A DNA stretch of 64,000 nt, from positions 1 to 64,000 of the forward strand of contig JAZKEN010000003.1 of NCBI GenBank assembly GCA_040387035.1, in the 5' to 3' direction. The stretch comes from Methylotenera_A sp040387035 (lineage in GTDB: Bacteria; Pseudomonadota; Gammaproteobacteria; Burkholderiales; Methylophilaceae). Below, piece after piece: positions 16,665 through 25,642 of this stretch. The position numbers were made by a program, and so were the translations under genes. The notes under the pieces are model-generated. The model was not told the origin of the DNA, did no database searches, and worked only from the letters and a program-made list of their open reading frames with translations. Position 1 is the stretch's first letter. The number at the start of each line of letters is the position of its first letter.

Positions 16665-17291
16665 TTACGACTTAAGGTTTTTACGACGCAAGCCAACAGC
16701 AAAAAAGCCCAATGCCGATGCCATTAATGGCAATGCCGCTGGAACCGGGACAGGGTTCAAGTCAGTGTTATCGCCATCCGTAATACCATCATAGTTATAG
16801 GTTAACCCACTCACATTGCCAAAACCACCATCAGAGGTAAAGGTAATATATGAAATTAAGCTGCCACCACCGGTAAAACTCAATACTTCATTAAGACCGC
16901 CGGATTTTAGTACTGAAGCGATGACCGATCCGTCTTGTCTATACGCTGTATAGGTTGTGTCTAAAATGGTGAATATATCCAGGTTAACAAAATCCGTTGT
17001 GTCTAAAAAGTTGATTCTAGCTGTTTGGTTAGGCACAAAATTGTTCTCAAGCAGTCCATTTGATACACCGATTCCATCAAAAGTGTCTCTACTATCGACA
17101 TACAGATAAGCATTTTCTATTGAAATACCATAGTTAGTAGAAAAAAAAGTGTTGGCTGCTGCATCCACATTGAATTGTGTACCGGGAAATGAGTAATCCG
17201 TAAAATCTGGGGTAAAGGTTACGGCGTAAGCTTGGCTTGAAAGCATGCCTGCCAGGCCTGTCATTACTAAAACTGAAGCGATCTTTTTCAT
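16665..17291 (-). CDS. PEP-CTERM sorting-signal protein
   Basis: Predicted 208-residue exported protein with an N-terminal signal (MKKIASVLVMTGLAGMLSSQAYA), a beta-rich middle domain, and a C-terminal PEP-CTERM-type tail: NPVPVPAALPLMASALG, a hydrophobic helix and a basic end (GLRRKNLKS). Such proteins are processed by an exosortase (EpsH/XrtA-like) and are usually found in bacteria making exopolysaccharide or biofilm matrix. No exosortase is in this window. A good ribosome site (AAGGGAG) precedes the ATG. The middle domain was not identified. It is monocistronic and its partner genes are unknown. Confidence 0.88.
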   Translation of the reverse strand: MKKIASVLVMTGLAGMLSSQAYAVTFTPDFTDYSFPGTQFNVDAAANTFFSTNYGISIENAYLYVDSRDTFDGIGVSNGLLENNFVPNQTARINFLDTTDFVNLDIFTILDTTYTAYRQDGSVIASVLKSGGLNEVLSFTGGGSLISYITFTSDGGFGNVSGLTYNYDGITDGDNTDLNPVPVPAALPLMASALGFFAVGLRRKNLKS

Positions 17292-17466
17292 GTTGATTTC
17301 TCCCTTAGTTAAAAATTGACATATTAATTTTTTAACATTTAATTACAATACCCTGTACGGTAGTGCATGATAGCGAGTGCTAGCTAAATTTTTTCAGCCC
17401 GGAGATTAACGAAATAGGTCTTAATGGTATGCTAAATCATTCGATCATTTTCCAAACATAATCTAA

Positions 17467-17814
17467 ATGCCGACCATTATCAAAACCATCCTCTTATTAA
17501 GCGTATCAAATGTATTCATGACATTTGCTTGGTACGCCCACTTAAAAGAGCTCAATAATAAACCTTGGATTATTGCCGCGCTCATTAGCTGGGGTATTGC
17601 ACTGGTGGAATATTTATTTCAAGTGCCGGCTAACCGCATCGGCTTTACGGTTCTATCGTTGGGGCAACTCAAAATGTTGCAAGAAGTGATCACCTTAAGT
17701 GTGTTTGTGCCGTTTGCGGTTTTCTATATGCAGCAGCCACTCAAGCTGGATTTTTTATGGGCGGGATTGTGTTTGCTGGGTGCGGTGTATTTTATGTTTA
17801 GAACCAATATGTAA
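17467..17814 (+). CDS. DUF486 family small membrane protein
   Basis: Predicted 115-residue inner-membrane protein with four transmembrane helices and the family features FMTFAWYAHLKEL, ALVEYLFQVPANRIGF and QLKMLQEVITLSVFVPFAVFYM. It resembles half of a drug/metabolite transporter fold (small multidrug resistance size) but has no known transport activity. It ends 7 bp before the convergent kdsB stop, so the two transcripts meet here with no recognisable terminator between them. Confidence 0.88.
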   Translation: MPTIIKTILLLSVSNVFMTFAWYAHLKELNNKPWIIAALISWGIALVEYLFQVPANRIGFTVLSLGQLKMLQEVITLSVFVPFAVFYMQQPLKLDFLWAGLCLLGAVYFMFRTNM

Positions 17815-17821
17815 GCTCGAT

Positions 17822-18562
17822 TTAAATCAGGAATAAGCGCCGCACATAGTCCAGGTCTTCCTGCGTATCTACCCCGGTTGCGGGTGCATGTTGAGTGATG
17901 CTAACGCCGATTTTATAGCCATGATGCAACACTCTCAATTGCTCCAGGCTTTCGATTTTTTCCAGCTCTGTTGCCGTTAGCTGTGCATACTTTTTTAAAA
18001 ACCCGACGCGATACGCGTAAATACCAATATGGCGATAAGCTTGAATATTGTTCTTGTAAATGTCGTCGCGCGGATACGGAATAGGCGCGCGGCTAAAATA
18101 CAAGGCATTGCCGTTTGCATCAATCACCACTTTAACGATATTGGGATTCAGTAGCGCCGCTTCATCGTGGATGGCATGACACGCGGTGGCCATCACCGCC
18201 TCTTTGCTATTGGCCAGGTGCTGTGCGACTTCCTGAATCAGCGTGGGCTCAATCAGCGGCTCATCACCCTGCACATTCACCACAATGTCATCATCCGCCC
18301 AGTTAAGTTTGTCTGCGACTTCGGCTATCCTATCCGTGCCAGAAGCATGGTCGATACGTGTCATCACCGCTTTAATATCGTGCTGGGCTGCGATATGGCT
18401 GATTTTTTCGAAATCGGTGGCAATTACGATCTCATCGGCGCCGCTTTTGGTCGCTTGTTCTGCCACACGTATCACCATTGGCTTGCCCGCAATATCCAAT
18501 AAAGGCTTGCCTGGCAAGCGCGTGCTGGCATAACGGGCAGGAATAACCACTTTAAAGCTCAT
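17822..18562 (-). CDS. kdsB: 3-deoxy-manno-octulosonate cytidylyltransferase
   Basis: CMP-Kdo synthetase, which activates Kdo with CTP for addition to lipid A in the cytosol. Length 246 is standard. The nucleotide-binding start is FKVVIPARYASTRLPGKPLLDIAGKPM. Further markers are HASGTDRIAEVADKL, VNVQGDEPLIEP, RAPIPYPRD and RHIGIYAYR, and the C-terminal ESLEQLRVL. It is the last gene of the envelope block running leftward from about 29.4 kb and is downstream of the Trm112-like gene and lpxK. Confidence 0.97.
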   Translation of the reverse strand: MSFKVVIPARYASTRLPGKPLLDIAGKPMVIRVAEQATKSGADEIVIATDFEKISHIAAQHDIKAVMTRIDHASGTDRIAEVADKLNWADDDIVVNVQGDEPLIEPTLIQEVAQHLANSKEAVMATACHAIHDEAALLNPNIVKVVIDANGNALYFSRAPIPYPRDDIYKNNIQAYRHIGIYAYRVGFLKKYAQLTATELEKIESLEQLRVLHHGYKIGVSITQHAPATGVDTQEDLDYVRRLFLI

Positions 18563-18609
18563 GAAAATTCCTGTTCACTATGGCCCTCTTTATGTGATCA
18601 AACCTGGTT

Positions 18610-18813
18610 TTAGGGTGCGACTTTTTCGTCTGCGCCGATTTTTTCATCCGGGCTCAGCTTTCTAGCCTCTTCTTGCAGCATCACAGGAATACCGTCACGA
18701 ATCGGGTAAGCCAGGCGCGCCGATTTAGAGATCAGCTCATTGTTTTTTTTGTCAAAAATCAATGGGCCTTTGGTCACCGGGCAAACCAAGATATTAAGTA
18801 ATTTAGAATCCAT
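18610..18813 (-). CDS. Trm112 family small protein (YcaR-like)
   Basis: Predicted 67-residue protein starting MDSKLLNILVCPVTKGPLIFDKKNNELIS. The conserved core of the UPF0434/Trm112 family is visible: LVCPVTKGPL, SARLAYPIRDGIPVMLQEEAR. The family is often encoded between lpxK and kdsB, as here. Eukaryotic Trm112 activates methyltransferases; the bacterial role is unclear. Of the four zinc-ligand positions found in some members only one Cys remains, so zinc binding is not expected. Confidence 0.9.
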   Translation of the reverse strand: MDSKLLNILVCPVTKGPLIFDKKNNELISKSARLAYPIRDGIPVMLQEEARKLSPDEKIGADEKVAP

Positions 18814-18853
18814 GTTATCCCTTTTACAGCATTTGATTGCTATGAATTAATGC

Positions 18854-19876
18854 TTAATGTATACGTTTTTGTAATTTCTTCAATACCTGGTGCATCAGGT
18901 TGCCTTCAATTTTTGCTTGGATAGGCAGCACCCAGTGATGGCTTTGTGCAAACGGCTTGCATTTGACCGCGTCTTTTTCTGTCATCATTAGCACATCACA
19001 TTCCAGTTGCGCCAAATCCGCCGCCGTAAAGGCATGATGATCGTCAAAACTGGAAGATGAAAAATTTAAACCCAATTGGCGCAAATGTTCATAAAAACGT
19101 GCCGGGTTGCCAATGCCGGCCATGGCTTTGATAATGTTGCGTTTAAAATAAACAGCGCTGGCTTTTGTATCAGGGTCAAATAAATTATAGAATTGATCGC
19201 CTATTAATTGCATTTGGTGGGCGTTGACAATGCATGCACGATGCTCAACTTCGCTATTTTCATGCCCGTTCTTGATGATGGCATCTACCGTGCGCAAGCG
19301 ACGCATAGGTTCTCTTAAAGAACCTGCTGGCAATAAACGCGCGTTTTTTAAATAGGTTTCAGCGTCAATCACCGCAATTTCCATATCACGCTTCAAACGA
19401 TAATGCTGTAGGCCATCGTCGCTGATAATCACGTTACAACTGGGATGCGCTTTTAATAACTCAAGCCCCACATGCACACGATCTGCACCGACAAATACCG
19501 GGCAATTGCAACGGTTGGCGATCAGCACCGGCTCATCACCGACGATTTTCGGGTCACTGTTGGCATACACTTCTGTCGGCAATTTAATGCTGCCACCATA
19601 GCCGCGGCTAATGACCGCAGGCGCATAACCTTGCTGTTTTAACTGCTCTACCAACCAGATCACAACCGGGGTTTTGCCGCTGCCGCCAACATGAATATTA
19701 CCGACAATAACCACGGGAACAGGTAGTGCGTGCGACTTAAGCAGGCCTAGGCGATAGGCCCAGCGCCTTGATAAACTGGCCAATGCGAATACCCATGATA
19801 GCGGTACCAGCACCCAATAAAACAGTGCGTTTTTCCTGCGCCAGGCTTGATGAATAATTTCTTGGGTGAGTGTCAT
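18854..19876 (-). CDS. lpxK: Tetraacyldisaccharide 4'-kinase
   Basis: Inner-membrane-associated kinase that phosphorylates the 4' position of the lipid A disaccharide. Length 340 is normal. It has the N-terminal membrane segment (ALFYWVLVPLSWVFALASL), the P-loop VVIVGNIHVGGSGKTPVVIWL, VISRGYGGS, GDEPVLIANR, SDDGLQHYRLKRDMEIAVID and the closing MMTEKDAVKC. It begins 18 bp after the msbA stop on the same strand and precedes the Trm112-like gene, so lipid A synthesis, transport and Kdo activation are encoded together. Confidence 0.97.
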   Translation of the reverse strand: MTLTQEIIHQAWRRKNALFYWVLVPLSWVFALASLSRRWAYRLGLLKSHALPVPVVIVGNIHVGGSGKTPVVIWLVEQLKQQGYAPAVISRGYGGSIKLPTEVYANSDPKIVGDEPVLIANRCNCPVFVGADRVHVGLELLKAHPSCNVIISDDGLQHYRLKRDMEIAVIDAETYLKNARLLPAGSLREPMRRLRTVDAIIKNGHENSEVEHRACIVNAHQMQLIGDQFYNLFDPDTKASAVYFKRNIIKAMAGIGNPARFYEHLRQLGLNFSSSSFDDHHAFTAADLAQLECDVLMMTEKDAVKCKPFAQSHHWVLPIQAKIEGNLMHQVLKKLQKRIH

Positions 19877-19894
19877 ATTGGCTTGTGGATACGG

Positions 19895-21649
19895 CTAATC
19901 AAACTCTTTTTGATACAACTTGCTGTAGTAACCATTCTGGCCAATCAAATCCTGATGTGGGCCAGACTCTACAATTTTACCGTGATCCATTACCAGGATT
20001 CTATCTGCGTTTTCAATCGTGCTTAATCGATGCGCAATCACAATCGTGGTGCGACCTTGCATCAAGGTGTCCAGGGCCGCCTGTACAAACTGTTCAGATT
20101 CGGTATCCAGCGCGCTGGTTGCTTCATCCAGCAGCAGGATGGGGGCATTTTTCAGGATTGCACGTGCAATGGCAATGCGCTGACGCTGGCCACCGGACAA
20201 GCGCACTCCCCTGTCGCCTATCTCATTCTGCAAACCCTCAGGCAATTGTTGGATAAAATCCCAGGCATGCGCCGCTTTAGCCGCTTCAATCACTTCCGCT
20301 TCTGTTGCGTTACGCAATGCGCCGTAAGCGATATTATTGAAAATGGTGTCGTTAAATAGCACGATGTCCTGGCTAACCAGCGAGAATTGGCTACGCAGGT
20401 TTTTTAGCTCGAGGGCGCGAATATCCACGCCATCGAGCAGGATTAAACCTTGTTGCAACTCATAAAAACGCGGCAGCAAATTCACCAAAGTGGTTTTGCC
20501 GCCGCCGGAGCGGCCAACCAAAGCCAGCTTTTCACCCGGCTGAATGGTAAAGCTTAAATTATCCAAGGCCAGTTTTTTGGCATTGTCGTAACGCAGGCTG
20601 ACATTTTTAAATTCAATTTCACCCTTGGCGCGTTGTAGTGTTTTTTCGCCATCGTTCATTTCGGTTGGGCTATCCATCACTTCAAACACGCTTTGCGCAG
20701 CCGCCAAGCCGATTTGAAACTCTTCATTGGCCGCAGTTAGATGCTTGATCGGTGTAATCAGCATCAGTAATGCGCCTACAAATGCCGCAAATTCGCCGGC
20801 ACTGAATGTACCAACCGCGTAGTAAACCACCAGGCCCAAAGCAGTTGCTGCCAACAATTCAATCACCAGGCTATTCAAGCCAGATATACGTGTCAGGCGT
20901 AATTCGATATGGCGGTTGTTGCCAACGATTTTGCCGAAGCGGTTTACCTCGTATTCGCCAGCGCCAAATATCTTAACGATACGCTGCCCTGCAATCGCCT
21001 CTTCCGCCGCTTTGGTCATATCACCCATCGACTCTTGCACACGTTTTGCGCTGGCACGCAGCTTTGGTGTCATTTTGCGCAGGTAAAGCGCCATTAATGG
21101 CGTAACCACGGCAAAAATAAGCGTTAGTTTCCAGTCCAGGTATAGCATATAGCCCAGCAAACCAATGGCTGTCAGCGCATCACGAATCACCGACAGTGCC
21201 ACGCGTGTAGACACTATCGATAAGCGCTCGGTATCGTAAGTGAGCTTGGAAACAATTACGCTAGAAGAGCCGGCATCAAAATAGCTCACCGGTAATAGCA
21301 TTAATTTTGAAAATGCCTCATTGCGAATGACTTCAACCACATGGCGAGCTATCCAGCGCATGTAATACAGCGAGACAAATCCGGATAAAGCCCTGACCGC
21401 CATCAGCCCAAACAGCATCAATGGCAATTTGTATACCTGGTCCGGCGACTGTTTGACAAAGCCTTCATCGGTCACCTGTTTAATCAGCGCCAAAAAGCCT
21501 GTATTACTGGCGGAAAGTATCACCAAAGCCAGAATGCTGATGATGAAATAAGTCTTATAACGCCAGGCGTAACGAAACAAACGCAAATACAATAATTTTG
21601 CGTTGGCGATATGCGGGATGGCTTCTTTTTTACGTGAGGATTTCGACAT
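19895..21649 (-). CDS. msbA: Lipid A export ABC transporter MsbA
   Basis: Half-transporter of 584 residues that flips core-lipid A across the inner membrane. The N-terminal half has six membrane helices, with the conserved segment VRALSGFVSLYYMRWIARHVV. The ATPase half has Walker A LVGRSGGGKTTLVNLLPRFY, Q-loop SLVSQDIVLFND, signature RLSGGQRQRIAIARAIL, Walker B PILLLDEATSALDTESE and the H-loop IAHRLSTIENAD. Its position directly upstream of lpxK is the common arrangement. There are 157 bp between it and exbD upstream. Confidence 0.96.
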   Translation of the reverse strand: MSKSSRKKEAIPHIANAKLLYLRLFRYAWRYKTYFIISILALVILSASNTGFLALIKQVTDEGFVKQSPDQVYKLPLMLFGLMAVRALSGFVSLYYMRWIARHVVEVIRNEAFSKLMLLPVSYFDAGSSSVIVSKLTYDTERLSIVSTRVALSVIRDALTAIGLLGYMLYLDWKLTLIFAVVTPLMALYLRKMTPKLRASAKRVQESMGDMTKAAEEAIAGQRIVKIFGAGEYEVNRFGKIVGNNRHIELRLTRISGLNSLVIELLAATALGLVVYYAVGTFSAGEFAAFVGALLMLITPIKHLTAANEEFQIGLAAAQSVFEVMDSPTEMNDGEKTLQRAKGEIEFKNVSLRYDNAKKLALDNLSFTIQPGEKLALVGRSGGGKTTLVNLLPRFYELQQGLILLDGVDIRALELKNLRSQFSLVSQDIVLFNDTIFNNIAYGALRNATEAEVIEAAKAAHAWDFIQQLPEGLQNEIGDRGVRLSGGQRQRIAIARAILKNAPILLLDEATSALDTESEQFVQAALDTLMQGRTTIVIAHRLSTIENADRILVMDHGKIVESGPHQDLIGQNGYYSKLYQKEFD

Positions 21650-21806
21650 TTAATTCATCAGTCGAGAAGGTGAGGGAAAGTGATGGTGAAGTCGCTTTAG
21701 TAAATAATTCAAAAAAAGGTGCTGCCTAATCCATCTGCATAGATCAAAGAGCCCAGGTAAACGCCTAAGCCAGGACACTGTCATGACCAGCGTTGGCTAT
21801 CAAAAT

Positions 21807-22229
21807 TTAAGTACCTGACCCCACTTGGGTGGCAAAGGTGATATGCGTGTAATTGGCTAATCGAGAGGCTTCCATTACGTTGACCACTGATTGGTGCGTG
21901 GCTTTTGCGTCCGCATTGATCACAATGGTCGGCTCTTTGCCATTACCAACCGCTTTAACCAGCGCGCTAGAGATATCATTAATGGAACCATTGTCTACCG
22001 CATTGCCATTCACCACGTAGCGGCCGCTGGCATCTACTTCTACCGTCACAATCAGCGGCTTATCTTGCGGACTGCTCGCTTCTGCCGTCGGCAGGTTAAT
22101 TTGCAGCTCACTGGTACGCGAAAACGTCGCACTTACCACCAAGAAAATAATAATCACCAATAGCACATCAATCAATGGCACTAGATTCATCTCTAGCTCT
22201 TCGTGCCTTTTACCACGTTGAAAATTCAT
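21807..22229 (-). CDS. exbD: ExbD/TolR family proton channel subunit
   Basis: Predicted 140-residue inner-membrane protein with one transmembrane helix near the N-terminus. The proton-carrying Asp is in MNLVPLIDVLLVIIIFLVV, followed by a periplasmic domain (LQINLPTAEAS to the C-terminus with VVINADAKATHQSVVNVME). With ExbB it would form the motor that uses the proton gradient to drive TonB- or Tol-type energy transfer to the outer membrane. It is separated from exbB by 190 bp, unusually far for this pair, and that gap holds a repeat-like element. Confidence 0.93.
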   Translation of the reverse strand: MNFQRGKRHEELEMNLVPLIDVLLVIIIFLVVSATFSRTSELQINLPTAEASSPQDKPLIVTVEVDASGRYVVNGNAVDNGSINDISSALVKAVGNGKEPTIVINADAKATHQSVVNVMEASRLANYTHITFATQVGSGT

Positions 22230-22324
22230 ATTTTTCCTTTTACTACCAATTGCTTAGCTAGCTTTTAAGCTTCATAATTTTAAAGCTTATTTCTCAAACT
22301 TTATTTCACTTAAAATAATTCTAG

Positions 22325-22406
22325 CAATTGCGTTTTGGCAAGGCGCTTGAGCGCAGACAGTATTTTTATACGGCTAGCGAAAAGCAACACCGCGAAAACG
22401 CGATTG
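22325..22406. repeat. Small inverted-repeat element between exbB and exbD
   Basis: An 82 bp segment whose ends, CAATTGCGTTTT (22325-22336) and AAAACGCGATTG (22395-22406), are inverted repeats matching at 11 of 12 bases. The core reads AGGCGCTTGAGCGCAGACAG, then a T-rich stretch, then CGGCTAGCGAAAAGCAAC. A related layout is seen at about 46873-46970. It looks like a dispersed intergenic repeat rather than a gene. No transposase is associated. Confidence 0.5.
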
Positions 22407-22419
22407 ATGAATTATTTAG

Positions 22420-23094
22420 TTATTTGCGTTCGCCGTGTAGTATTTCTACCAACTTAATCGCCTGCTGCTCCATATCAACCAACAATCCGTCCACTTTTGC
22501 ACGGAAATAGCGGTAAGCAATCATGGCTGGCACCGCCACCACGATACCCGCAGCCGTGTTGTAAAGCGCTACCGAAATACCGCGCGCAAACTGGGCCACA
22601 TCGTGGCCGCTATTGGTAAACGAGCCGAACAATTCCACCATACCGATGACGGTACCTAGCAAACCCAGCAAAGGCGCAACCGTTGCGATAGTGCCTAGTG
22701 TTGGCAAATAGCGCTCTAATTTGTGTGCTACGGCGCGGCCGGTTTCTTCAATCGCCTCTTTGGTGATTTCGCGTGAATTTTTGCTGTTGGCCAGTGCACT
22801 GGCAAAAACCTCACCCAGTAAAGAGTGTCTTTCAAGCTTGGTGAGCGTTTCCTTGGTGACGCCGCCTTGGCCTAACCATTTTTGCACTTCTGGCAATAAA
22901 CTACTTGGTGTAACGACTTCGGTACGCAGGGCCCAGGCTCGTTCTCCAATAATCGCCAATGCAATAATCGAAGCAATAATTAACGGCCAAATTGGCCAGC
23001 CAGCGGCCAGAATAATATCCCACACAGCAAAACTCCTTATGTTTTTAAAAACTGCTGTTACTTTAGCTTGAAGCGGCATTTTCGGCAAGTTCAA
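22420..23094 (-). CDS. exbB: ExbB/TolQ/MotA family proton channel subunit
   Basis: Predicted 224-residue inner-membrane protein with three transmembrane helices (near residues 25-50, 135-160 and 180-205). The MotA/TolQ/ExbB domain is clear: LERYLPTLGTIATVAPLLGLLGTVIGMVELF and GISVALYNTAAGIVVAVPAMIAYRYF. Partner of the downstream ExbD. It starts 18 bp after comEC's stop on the same strand. The lack of a nearby tonB means it could serve either TonB or another envelope machine; the association with lipid A and Lol genes is typical for betaproteobacteria. Confidence 0.94.
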   Translation of the reverse strand: MNLPKMPLQAKVTAVFKNIRSFAVWDIILAAGWPIWPLIIASIIALAIIGERAWALRTEVVTPSSLLPEVQKWLGQGGVTKETLTKLERHSLLGEVFASALANSKNSREITKEAIEETGRAVAHKLERYLPTLGTIATVAPLLGLLGTVIGMVELFGSFTNSGHDVAQFARGISVALYNTAAGIVVAVPAMIAYRYFRAKVDGLLVDMEQQAIKLVEILHGERK

Positions 23095-23112
23095 GTTGCA
23101 TGGCCTGATTCT

Positions 23113-25578
23113 TTAATCGGCTGTCATTGGGTAGCTATCATGCCAATACCTGGGCTGTTTTTGCCGCCACGATTCTATGCTTGGCGAATGATTGTTTGTA
23201 AAGTTTACCTGCAATGCCCCATGATAATCAGAACGGTAGTTTGCAGCGCCGCTATTGGCATAGCGCTGTTCAATCATGGGCTTGGGGTGCTTAAACCGGT
23301 TCAAGTAACCCACGGTAAAAATGACTTGTTTGGCACCAACCGCGTCTACAAAATCGCGTGTTGAGGAAGTTTTGCTGCCATGATGCGGCGCAACCAACAC
23401 ATCGCTTGCCAAAAAATGGTTGGAACCTTCATCTTTATTGGCCTGCAACAGCATTGCCTCCGTTGACTTTTCAATGTCGCCGGTCAATAGGATACTGCCG
23501 AATCGGCTGATGATTTTCAGCACGCAGCTACGGTTATTGTCGCTGATACTGGCATTTTCATAAGTGTCCAGCCCGGGGTTCAGCACTTCAAATTTGACCT
23601 TATCCCAATACCAGGTTTGTCCTGCAACACATTGAATAGCATTTTTTGCTTGCCATTCCTGGGGTGCCTCAAAGGAACTTGCCAGCCAATTTACCGGTAT
23701 TTGCGCTAACACGGATGCCGCACCGCCGCTATGATCGGCATCGTTATGGCTGATAATAAAGCCATGCAGCCGGTTAATGCCTTCACCGCGCAGATACGGC
23801 AGTACGATTCTGTTACCTGCATCATTTTGGCTGGAAAAGCGGCTACCGGCATCGTACAACAGCACATGGCTAGCCGTTTTAACCACCACACTTAAGCCCT
23901 GCCCCACATCTAAAACGTTTACTTGCATGGCGCCCGCATCCAGCTTTTGAGTTGAAACAAAGAATAAAGGCATTACCAGCACAAAACCTAGCCAGCGTTG
24001 CGGAAACCCGCGTGGTAACAGCAGCCATAAAATTCCAAGCAAAGCCACCAGTACCGCCCAGACAGGCGGCGCCGCTTGTTGCCAAACGGCTATTGGCAAA
24101 CTAGCCAGCCAATTTAAACCTAGCATGCACCATTGCAGCACCGTATGCGCCGCATGTAAAACAATATCGCCTGGTAGCAGGCTACCCAATATACTAAGCG
24201 GCACCACAATCAAACTGATGATGGGTATGGCAAAAGCATTTGCCAGCGGTGAAACAATCGACGTTTGCCCAAACATCACAATCAAAATCGGCAGCAGGCC
24301 CAGTGTAATCGCCCATTGTGTATGAACCGCAGCCGCTAGCCAATGCGGCGCTTTTAGCCTGCCGACAGTCACATAGGCGATCAATGCCACCGCACAAAAA
24401 GACAACCAGAACCCAGGTGCGATCACTGCCCAGGGGTCAATCAGCACAACCACCATCAATGCAATCGCCAATGCGCGTGAAATCGCCAGGTTGCGCCCCA
24501 GCAATAAAGCAAGCGCAAATGTCATCAACATAAACAAGGTACGCTGAGTAGGCACAGAAAGCCCGGCAAGGCAGGCGTAAAGAATAGCGATGATCAACCC
24601 GGCAATGGTGGCCGCCCTGCGGGTGGGCATCAATAAAACCAAACTGGGTATACGCCGCCAGATAAATGCTGTGAATGCAAAGGCCAAGCCCGCCAGCATG
24701 GTGATATGTAAACCGGAGATGCTCATTAAATGATTGGTACCTGTACGCAGATACGCTGTCCAGTCATCGGTCTTGATTTGGCTATCATCGCCAACCACCA
24801 GCGCACGAATCACCCCCGCATAAGGTTTGTCCATCAATGATTGCGTAATACGATTGGCGATTTTTTCGCGGCAATACTCAACTAGGTAAGTAGGCTTCAG
24901 TACAAAGTCTTGCCATTTTTTATTGCCGCTTTTATTGGAAATGCTGCCGGTTGCCCGGATATTTTGTGCCAGCGCCCAGGCTTCGAAATCCAGGCCATGG
25001 GGATTGTAAGTGCCGTGTGGGCGCTTTAATTTAACGCTAAGCTGCCAGCGCTGGCCTGCATGGAAATGACTGACTGGTTTAAAGGAATTGGCTGTATTGG
25101 CTGCGTTTACAGGATAGAAACTTGCTTTGGGATAAAAACTCAGCGATAGATGCCGTGGTACTTTTAAACTTGTTTTGTTAGGGTCGTCCGCTTTGGTGAG
25201 CACTTTTTCAACATCAAATTCAAAGCGTTCGCCGTGCTCGGTTTGTTCCGGCAAGTTTGCGATAACCCCTACAATATTGATGCTTTTTTGCTGCCAATCG
25301 GCAGGCAACTCATCGCTTAACCGGATTTGCGCGATGGTCGCTGCCCAACAAAAGCCGATTGAAAAAGCCGTTAAAAATACCCAGGCATACGCAAAAGAAG
25401 GATGGTTAATCCATTGATTATTTAAACCGGATAGCTTGAAGCGTGCCGACCTGGTTTTGAGGAAGCAAAAAACCACTAGCAGTAAAAGTGGATACAGCCA
25501 GCAAAAGCTACCCGGCAATACCGCTTGCTGCTGCAGCAACCAAGCCCCCAGTACAAAGCCAATTGCTACGGTAATCAT
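23113..25578 (-). CDS. comEC: DNA uptake channel ComEC/Rec2
   Basis: Large (821-residue) inner-membrane protein that carries single-stranded DNA into the cytosol during natural transformation. Order of parts: N-terminal membrane helices (1-75), a DUF4131/OB-like soluble region (about 90-230), the ComEC competence domain with many helices (RTGTNHLMSISGLHITMLAGLAF and SVPTQRTLFMLMTF), and a C-terminal metallo-beta-lactamase-like domain starting near MQVNVLDVGQGLSVVV, with FIISHNDADHSGGAA and LVAPHHGSKTSST. All signature motifs are present, so it looks functional. Together with the type IV pilus ATPase genes pilT/pilU and a PilB-like gene in this window it suggests natural competence. Confidence 0.95.
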   Translation of the reverse strand: MITVAIGFVLGAWLLQQQAVLPGSFCWLYPLLLLVVFCFLKTRSARFKLSGLNNQWINHPSFAYAWVFLTAFSIGFCWAATIAQIRLSDELPADWQQKSINIVGVIANLPEQTEHGERFEFDVEKVLTKADDPNKTSLKVPRHLSLSFYPKASFYPVNAANTANSFKPVSHFHAGQRWQLSVKLKRPHGTYNPHGLDFEAWALAQNIRATGSISNKSGNKKWQDFVLKPTYLVEYCREKIANRITQSLMDKPYAGVIRALVVGDDSQIKTDDWTAYLRTGTNHLMSISGLHITMLAGLAFAFTAFIWRRIPSLVLLMPTRRAATIAGLIIAILYACLAGLSVPTQRTLFMLMTFALALLLGRNLAISRALAIALMVVVLIDPWAVIAPGFWLSFCAVALIAYVTVGRLKAPHWLAAAVHTQWAITLGLLPILIVMFGQTSIVSPLANAFAIPIISLIVVPLSILGSLLPGDIVLHAAHTVLQWCMLGLNWLASLPIAVWQQAAPPVWAVLVALLGILWLLLPRGFPQRWLGFVLVMPLFFVSTQKLDAGAMQVNVLDVGQGLSVVVKTASHVLLYDAGSRFSSQNDAGNRIVLPYLRGEGINRLHGFIISHNDADHSGGAASVLAQIPVNWLASSFEAPQEWQAKNAIQCVAGQTWYWDKVKFEVLNPGLDTYENASISDNNRSCVLKIISRFGSILLTGDIEKSTEAMLLQANKDEGSNHFLASDVLVAPHHGSKTSSTRDFVDAVGAKQVIFTVGYLNRFKHPKPMIEQRYANSGAANYRSDYHGALQVNFTNNHSPSIESWRQKQPRYWHDSYPMTAD

Positions 25579-25642
25579 TTTCTTGTTTTAAATATTAAGC
25601 ACTTAAAAGTAGGAAATCATAAACAAGCTTAGCTCAATCTGA

